Assembly (NCBI RefSeq): GCF_015712165.1
Contig: NZ_JADPZX010000001.1
Coordinates: forward strand, 6,026,001-6,090,000
Direction: 5' to 3'
DNA length: 64,000 nucleotides
DNA from: Streptomyces spinoverrucosus
GTDB taxonomy: Bacteria > Actinomycetota > Actinomycetes > Streptomycetales > Streptomycetaceae
The notes under the pieces were generated by a model. The model did not search any database, had not been told where the DNA came from, and saw only the letters and a program-made list of their open reading frames with translations. This document shows positions 58,878 to 64,000 of this stretch, one piece after another. How positions within the stretch are numbered: position 1 is the stretch's first letter; the number at the start of each line of letters is the position of its first letter. Made by a program: the position numbers and the translations under genes.

Positions 58878-59342
58878 ATGAGGATCTCGGCACGGGCGGA
58901 CTACGCGGTACGGGCGGTACTGGAACTCGCCGTACGGCAGGGCGGCGGCGAACCGGTGAAGGCGGAGACCATCGCCGCCGCGCAGGACATCCCGCACAAG
59001 TTCCTGGAAGGGATCCTCGGCGATCTGCGGCGCGGTGGGATCGTCGACAGCCGGCGCGGCGGGAGCGGGGGGTACCGGCTGGCACGCGAGGCGTCGGCGA
59101 TCACGGTCGCCGACATCATCCGGACCGTCGACGGCCCGATCGTGTCGGTGCGCGGCGAGCGTCCGACCGGGCTGACGTACCAGGGTTCGGCTCAGCCGCT
59201 GCTTCCGCTGTGGATCGCGCTGCGGGCGAACGTACGGAAGATCCTCGAAGGGGTCACGGTCGCGGACATCGCGGCGGACGCGCTGCCTGAGCAGGTACGC
59301 GAACTGGCGGCGGAGCCGGCGTCGTGGGAGAACCCGTCCTGA
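58878..59342 (+). CDS. Rrf2-family regulator lacking cysteines
   Basis: 154 residues. The winged helix RISARADYAVRAVLELAVRQ, then IPHKFLEGILGDLRRGGIVD and SRRGGSGGYRLAR is typical of Rrf2. IscR and NsrR have three cysteines for an Fe-S cluster, but this protein has none, so it belongs to the cluster-free group such as CymR. The ATG is preceded by CCCACAATGGG, an inverted repeat at 58865-58875 that may be its own site. It lies between the propeller and carotenoid genes; target genes unknown. Confidence 0.85.
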   Translation: MRISARADYAVRAVLELAVRQGGGEPVKAETIAAAQDIPHKFLEGILGDLRRGGIVDSRRGGSGGYRLAREASAITVADIIRTVDGPIVSVRGERPTGLTYQGSAQPLLPLWIALRANVRKILEGVTVADIAADALPEQVRELAAEPASWENPS

Positions 59343-59461
59343 CCCGGCCGCCGGCACCTGCCGTCCGTACAGCGCGGCGGTGAGGGCCGATGCCGCCCCT
59401 CCGTACCGCCGTGCCGATGCCGTACCCGCGGTCCCAGGAGCGCAGCGGCCGTGACGCCGGG

Positions 59462-60469
59462 TCAGCCGGGGAAACGCCCGGTGGACCGCAGCAGCCACCG
59501 ACGCTCGGCATACGCCAGGTCGTCGCGCCAAAGGCGCCCGGCGGCGGCGCGTACCAGCGGACGCAGCGCGGGCGCCATGGCGCGGGCCACGGTGAAGCCA
59601 CGGCGGTCTGAGGCGGCGACGACCGCTTCGATCACGGCGGTGCGCGGCCTGCCGCGGCCGTCCGGGCCGAGCGGCGTGGCGTGGGTCTCGACGACGGAGC
59701 CCCGGCCCTCGCCCTCGGCGATGCGCATCACGACGGTGCGCGGCTCCGGTGCGGTGAAGACGGCCCGTACCGGAACCACCAGCCGCCCGGCGACCTTGAA
59801 CGACACCTCGACGGCGAAACCGCCGCCGTCGCCCGGGTCGGCGATGCCCGGTGTGCCGACGACGGTGAGGTCCACGAAGGAGTACGGGTGGAACCAGGCG
59901 CCGTGCCAGGGGTCGAGGCGGTTGGCGACCACGTCCTCCGGCTCACAGACGCCGCTCCCCGTGTACACGGCGTGCAGGGCGCCGGTGAGAGCGGGCCGGG
60001 CGGGCACCACGGGTGCCTCGCTCGGGGTCTCGCCGCCGACGTCGTCGAGGCGGACCCACACGAGGACGCCGTCGTCGTGCGCGGGCAGGGGGTCCCAGCC
60101 CGCCACCGGTCCACCGTCCAGGGCCAGGCCGTGCCAGTGGCAGATCAGTGTGCCGCAGCGCACCGGGCTGTCGCCCAGCGGCGCCCCGAGGTGCGGGCAG
60201 CTGCCGGGCCCGGCCACCAGCCCGCCGGCACGGTCGCGCCACACGACCACCTCCCGGCCTGCCACGGTTCGCGCGAGTGGGCGGTCATCGGGTACGTCGC
60301 GGGTGGCGCCGACGACGTACCAGTTGCCGGACGGGCGCGCCTGAGCCCGTTTCAGCGCGGTGGCGATCAGGGCGGGCCGGGCTTCGGGCCAGGTGGGGCG
60401 CTGGTGATTCCAGGCCACCGGTTTTCCGCGCAGCCTCAGCGGGAATCTGCCCCGGCGTTCGACGGTCAC
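59462..60469 (-). CDS. Rieske [2Fe-2S] protein of the carotenoid operon
   Basis: 335 residues. The cluster ligands are Cys91 and His93 ([11 protein letters not shown]) and Cys110 and His113 (CHWHG). The rest reads like a ring-hydroxylating-oxygenase-type C-terminal domain, with [20 protein letters not shown], the last part common in DUF5914. The GTG overlaps the crtB stop by four bases. It probably acts on a carotene end group, such as by hydroxylation or desaturation; this is inferred from position. No usual lycopene cyclase gene is seen in the visible part. Confidence 0.8.
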   Translation of the reverse strand: MTVERRGRFPLRLRGKPVAWNHQRPTWPEARPALIATALKRAQARPSGNWYVVGATRDVPDDRPLARTVAGREVVVWRDRAGGLVAGPGSCPHLGAPLGDSPVRCGTLICHWHGLALDGGPVAGWDPLPAHDDGVLVWVRLDDVGGETPSEAPVVPARPALTGALHAVYTGSGVCEPEDVVANRLDPWHGAWFHPYSFVDLTVVGTPGIADPGDGGGFAVEVSFKVAGRLVVPVRAVFTAPEPRTVVMRIAEGEGRGSVVETHATPLGPDGRGRPRTAVIEAVVAASDRRGFTVARAMAPALRPLVRAAAGRLWRDDLAYAERRWLLRSTGRFPG

Positions 60470-61470
60470 CCGGCCCCCTCGGGAAGAGCGGCGGTCGTGG
60501 CAGCCGGCGGTGCCGGCCGAGGACGAGGGGAAGCGGCGCGTGCCGCCCGTCGGGCGCGCAGCACGCGTACGAGACCGTCGCCGGCCACCGTCAGCCTCCG
60601 CGGGAGTGGTACCACGGCACGTCGGTGGACCACCGCGTACCCGCCCTCCGCGATGGCGTCGAGGATCCCCCCGTACAGCACGAACGCGGTGCGGATGCAG
60701 GGACGGGCCAGTGGGTCGAGCATGGCGAGGCCGGGCACGGCCTCGCGGTAGACGCCGCGGGTGAGGTCCTCGGCGGCCCGCAGGGCCGCGGTGATCCGCC
60801 GGTCGCCGCGGCCGGTGCGCCGGCTCCACGACAGCAGCTCGCGGTCGGCGCCGTGCGCGGCGAGCAGATCGGCGGGTAGGTAGACGCGTCCGCGGTCGAG
60901 ATCCTCGCCGACGTCCCGCAGGAAGTTGGTGAGCTGGAAGGCCACGCCGAGCGCGGCGGCGTGCGGGGCGGCCTCGGCGCGCGGCACCACGGTGCCGAGG
61001 ACGGGCAGCATCTGAAGGCCGATCACCGCGGCGGAGCCGTGCATGTAGGCGCGCAGGTCGGCGTAGGTGGCGTAGTCCGTGACCGCCAGGTCGCTGCGCA
61101 TGGCGGCCATGAAGTCCGTGAAGTGGCGGTGGTCGATGACGTAGCGGCGGGCGGTGTCCGCGAGGGCGTGGACGACGGGTTCGGTGCTGTGCCCGTCGCT
61201 GAGCCCGTGCTCCAGCCGGTCCCGCAGCACCGCCAGCCGGTCCGAACGGTCGCCGCGTGTGTGGCCGGTGCCGAGGGAGTCGACGATGTCGTCCGCCCAG
61301 CGGGCGAACCCGTACAGGGCGTGGACGGCCGGACGGCGTTCCAGGGGCAGCAGCCGGGTGGCGAGGAAGTAGGTCTTTCCGTGCCGCGCGTTGAGGGCCC
61401 GGCACCGGGCGTAGGCGGCGCGGAGGGCCGGGTCGGTGATGCCTGCCGCGTCGAGCTCTCGGCCGGTCAT
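60466..61470 (-). CDS. crtB: Phytoene synthase
   Basis: 334 residues. Joins two geranylgeranyl diphosphates to phytoene. The first aspartate-rich motif is DDIVD (residues 60-64) and the second is [16 protein letters not shown]. The [17 protein letters not shown] start is as in actinobacterial CrtB. ATGA overlaps join it to crtI and the Rieske gene. Confidence 0.93.
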   Translation of the reverse strand: MTGRELDAAGITDPALRAAYARCRALNARHGKTYFLATRLLPLERRPAVHALYGFARWADDIVDSLGTGHTRGDRSDRLAVLRDRLEHGLSDGHSTEPVVHALADTARRYVIDHRHFTDFMAAMRSDLAVTDYATYADLRAYMHGSAAVIGLQMLPVLGTVVPRAEAAPHAAALGVAFQLTNFLRDVGEDLDRGRVYLPADLLAAHGADRELLSWSRRTGRGDRRITAALRAAEDLTRGVYREAVPGLAMLDPLARPCIRTAFVLYGGILDAIAEGGYAVVHRRAVVPLPRRLTVAGDGLVRVLRARRAARAASPRPRPAPPAATTAALPEGAG

Positions 61471-62984
61471 GCGGGGATCCCTGCGAGGTGCGTGGAGGGC
61501 GTCGTGTGGCCGGTGACGCGGGCGGCGGCGAGCTTGCCGGACAGCAGCACGGTCGGGACGCCGACGCCGGGTGTGGTGCCGCAGCCGGCGAGGACGGCGT
61601 TGTCCGTGCCGCGGACCAGGTTGCGCGGCCGGAAGGGGCCGGTCTGGCGGAAGGTGTGGGCGGCCGAGAACGGGGTGCCCGCCGCATGGCCCTGCGCCTG
61701 CCAGTCGGCGGGGGTGACCAGGCACTCCTGCTCGATGGCCGCGCCCAGGCCGGTCAGCCCCCGGCGTTCGAGTTCGGTGACGATCCGGTCGCGATAACGC
61801 GGGGCCAGGTCACGCCAGTCGGCCGCGCCCGGCCCGATGCCGGTGTTGGGGCACGGGGCGAGGACGTAGTGCAGATGGCGGCCGGGCGGGGCCAGGCTCG
61901 GGTCGGTGGTGGTGGGGCGGGTGATCAGCAGGGACGGATCGGACATGAGGCTGCCGGTGCGGGTGAGTTCGTCGAACGTGCGGTGCCAGCGGGCGCCGAA
62001 GGACAGGGTGTGGTGGGCGAGTTGGGGCCAGGTACGGGCGGTGCCCACGTGCAGGACGACGGCCGACGGCGCGTACGTCAGCCGCGCCGGGCGGCGGGGC
62101 GTTCGCCCCAGCAGCCGGTAGGCCACGGGCAGGTCCGGGGTGAGGACGACCGCGTCGCAGGTGATGCGGTCCTGGGCGGTCACCACCGCTGTCACGCGAC
62201 TGCCACGCCGTTCCAGCCGGACGACCTTCTGGCCGTAGCGGAACTCGGCGCCCGCGGTCGCCGCCGCGTCCGCCATGGCCTGCGGCAGCGCGTGCATGCC
62301 GCCGCGCGGGAAGTACACGCCGGCGACGGTGTCCATGTAGGCGATCACCGCGTACGCGGCGAGCGCCCGCCGAGGCGGGACGCCGGCGTACAGCGCCTGG
62401 AAGGAGAACACCCGGCGCAGCCGCTCGTCCCGCAGATGACGGCCGATGGCCGCATCCAGCCGGCCGAAGCCGCCCAGGGCGGCGAGGCGCGCCAGGTCCC
62501 AGGTCAGCAGGTCGAACGGCGAGTCGAAGTTGCGGTCGATGAAACGGCGCATCTGCGCCTGGTGGAGCTGCTCCAGCCAGCGACGCAGGCGACGGTATCC
62601 GGCGGCCTCCGCCGCGCCCGCGAACCGCTCGACCTCCGCCTCCATGGCCGGGCCGTCCGTGTGCACGTCCAGTGCGCTGCCGTCGGCGAAGCACGCGCGG
62701 TAGGCGGGACGCAGCGCGATCAGCTCGACCCGGTCGGCGAGGCTCTCCCCGACCGCCGCGAAGGCCTCGTCCGCGAGATGCGGCATCGTCAGGACCGTGG
62801 GACCCATGTCCATGCGGTACCCCGCGCGCGTCAGGCGCCCGGCGCGTCCGCCCGGCAGCGCGTCCCGCTCGACGACGGTGACACGGCGTCCGGCGCCGAG
62901 CAGATGCAGGGCGGACGCGAGGCCCGAGAGACCGGCGCCGACGACCACGACGTGGTCGGTAGGGCCGGGCAGCGTCCGCGTCAT
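61467..62984 (-). CDS. crtI: Phytoene desaturase
   Basis: 505 residues. The FAD motif [20 protein letters not shown], then [13 protein letters not shown] start and the C-terminal [20 protein letters not shown] are the CrtI family marks. The ATG at 62984 overlaps the crtE stop. It desaturates phytoene toward lycopene. The operon order crtE-crtI-crtB is the usual Streptomyces form. Confidence 0.93.
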   Translation of the reverse strand: MTRTLPGPTDHVVVVGAGLSGLASALHLLGAGRRVTVVERDALPGGRAGRLTRAGYRMDMGPTVLTMPHLADEAFAAVGESLADRVELIALRPAYRACFADGSALDVHTDGPAMEAEVERFAGAAEAAGYRRLRRWLEQLHQAQMRRFIDRNFDSPFDLLTWDLARLAALGGFGRLDAAIGRHLRDERLRRVFSFQALYAGVPPRRALAAYAVIAYMDTVAGVYFPRGGMHALPQAMADAAATAGAEFRYGQKVVRLERRGSRVTAVVTAQDRITCDAVVLTPDLPVAYRLLGRTPRRPARLTYAPSAVVLHVGTARTWPQLAHHTLSFGARWHRTFDELTRTGSLMSDPSLLITRPTTTDPSLAPPGRHLHYVLAPCPNTGIGPGAADWRDLAPRYRDRIVTELERRGLTGLGAAIEQECLVTPADWQAQGHAAGTPFSAAHTFRQTGPFRPRNLVRGTDNAVLAGCGTTPGVGVPTVLLSGKLAAARVTGHTTPSTHLAGIPA

Positions 62985-64000
62985 CGGCCGGTCCCCTCGG
63001 CCCGGGCGGCGGGCGGGGGAGCAGGCGGCGCGGGGACCGGATACGTGGGGGGCGCGCCCGCCACGAGAAGCAGCAGCTGTTCCAGCTCGGTGGCGCCCGC
63101 GGGGTCCAGGCGGGCATCGCGCAGATGGCGGACGCCGCACCGGACCAGCCTGCCGATCTTCTCCTCGACGACGTCACGCGCACCCGTGGAGACCAGGACC
63201 TGTCGGACCGAGGCGAGTGCGGAGTCCGGCAGATCGGCGCGGCCGTGCGTCTCGTCCAGCACGGCGAGGGCGCTTGTGTCGCCGACCGCTTCGGCCCGTG
63301 CCCGGGCGACGGTGAAGACATAGGTGGGCTTGCCGTTGCGCAGGTCGCCGCCCGACGGCTTCCCCGTGCTGCCCGGATCGGCGAACAGGTCCTCCATGTC
63401 GTCGCGCAGCTGGAACGCGAGGCCGGCACAGCGCCCGGCGGCGGACAACGCCCTCGTCGTGGCCGCGTCGGCGCCGGCCAGTGCGGCACCCAGCGCCATC
63501 GGCCGCTCGACCGAGTACAGCGCGCTCTTGAGAGTGGCCGCCCTGATCGCCTGCGGCGCGGCGTGCGAGCGGGTGGCCTGTCCCTGGACGTCCAGATACT
63601 GTCCGGCCACCATCTCGGTGCGCATGTCCCGCCACAGCTCCCGCACCCGGCGCGAGCTGTGCTGCGGCACCTCGGTGTCGGCGATCAGATCGTCCGCCCA
63701 GGCCAACGCCAGGTCCCCGGCGAGTATCGCGGCGGCCTCCCCGAGCCGTTCGGCCCGGCCGTGCGGCGCCGCCCACCGGTACTGGGCGGCGACCGACGCG
63801 TGCAGGGCGGGCCGTCCGCGGCGCACGCGCGCGCCGTCCATCACGTCGTCATGGGCCAGCGCGCAGGTCTGGATGAGTTCGAGGGCGGCTCCGATCCGCA
63901 GCGCCGCCCGTGCGGCGGTACCGTCCCGGCAGCCGCAGGCGCGCATCGTCCACCACATGACCCGGGAGCGGAACCGCTTGCCGCCGTCCAGGGTGAAGTG
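62981..64000 (-). CDS. crtE: Geranylgeranyl diphosphate synthase, N-terminus outside the window
   Basis: At least 339 residues are visible without start. The first aspartate motif is LAHDDVMDG and the second QLRDDMEDLF; GKRFRSRV lies at the window edge, as in all trans-prenyl synthases. It makes the C20 precursor of phytoene. The C-terminus is proline-rich (PPTYPVPAPPAPPP). It continues beyond position 64000. Confidence 0.9.
   Translation of the reverse strand, partial: HFTLDGGKRFRSRVMWWTMRACGCRDGTAARAALRIGAALELIQTCALAHDDVMDGARVRRGRPALHASVAAQYRWAAPHGRAERLGEAAAILAGDLALAWADDLIADTEVPQHSSRRVRELWRDMRTEMVAGQYLDVQGQATRSHAAPQAIRAATLKSALYSVERPMALGAALAGADAATTRALSAAGRCAGLAFQLRDDMEDLFADPGSTGKPSGGDLRNGKPTYVFTVARARAEAVGDTSALAVLDETHGRADLPDSALASVRQVLVSTGARDVVEEKIGRLVRCGVRHLRDARLDPAGATELEQLLLLVAGAPPTYPVPAPPAPPPAARAEGTGR

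Noticed and set aside
1..64000. tRNA, rRNA or CRISPR loci
   Set aside because: No tRNA-like cloverleaf, rRNA sequence or spaced direct repeats were noticed by reading; a covariance-model scan would be needed to exclude small RNAs.

Overview
The window is typical high-GC Streptomyces chromosome: strong codon-position GC bias, AGGAGG-like ribosome binding sites, many 4-base ATGA or GTGA gene overlaps, rare TTA leucine codons, A-factor type signalling genes, Mat and Mbl homologues, and Tat-type secreted proteins. The gene order around the malonate genes and the MreB-like gene resembles, from memory, the SCO2440-2451 region of S. coelicolor. That comparison could not be tested here.

Left end (1-10572): an accessory secondary-metabolism region. 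A minus-strand operon encodes an FAD-dependent oxidoreductase, a cupin, a stand-alone methionyl-tRNA-synthetase-like enzyme, an aspartate 1-decarboxylase (PanD) and a lysine/ornithine N-hydroxylase cut by the window edge. N-hydroxylase plus cupin plus MetRS-like protein is the signature of natural-product hydrazine (N-N bond) synthesis. Here the cupin and MetRS parts are separate genes and a PanD is included. Next to it lies a gamma-butyrolactone-type switch: an AfsA-like synthase, an ArpA-like receptor with a near-perfect operator palindrome between them, an SDR, a second receptor-like TetR protein, and an IS701-type transposase homologue that has lost its first catalytic aspartates. TTA codons in the FAD gene and in the afsA-like gene suggest bldA control. 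A secreted adenosine-deaminase-like gene follows.

10582-20208: conserved housekeeping or regulatory genes. These are an ANTAR / STAS / MEDS-ATPase set, an MreB/Mbl-like gene, a frameshifted remnant, and a malonate uptake and activation locus (GntR regulator, MatC-like carrier, MatB, fused carboxyltransferase) with visible operators. An ATP-grasp gene follows a 7-bp tandem repeat.

20228-31167: a tightly overlapping minus-strand operon built round a 1440-residue AftD-like arabinofuranosyltransferase. It also holds a glycosyltransferase, three methyltransferases, a condensation-fold acyltransferase, a Trm112-like protein and a DMT transporter, and probably makes or exports a cell-surface glycan or glycolipid. 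31471-35522 holds a small membrane protein, two PucR-type regulators and a secreted metallo-beta-lactamase-fold protein.

35563-43550: a minus-strand set with a type III polyketide synthase, a PAPS-type sulfotransferase, cysC-cysD-cysN and a sulfonate-type ABC importer. It is laid out as if sulfate activation were dedicated to sulfating a polyketide; the PKS has a TTA codon. 43895-49433 holds an MMPL exporter with a DUF2993 lipid-binding protein under a divergent TetR with duplicated operators, then IclR plus SMP-30. 49563-52754 is an ImmA/IrrE-like metalloprotease / membrane protein / flavoprotein operon. 52977-57655 is an arabino-oligosaccharide importer without its own ATPase plus a GH51 arabinofuranosidase. 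The right end is a carotenoid operon (crtE-crtI-crtB plus a Rieske protein), with crtE cut by the window edge. At least four copies of a dispersed GC-rich extragenic repeat occur (near 17745, 29945, 34197 and 49504); one lies inside a coding sequence and one contains a start codon.
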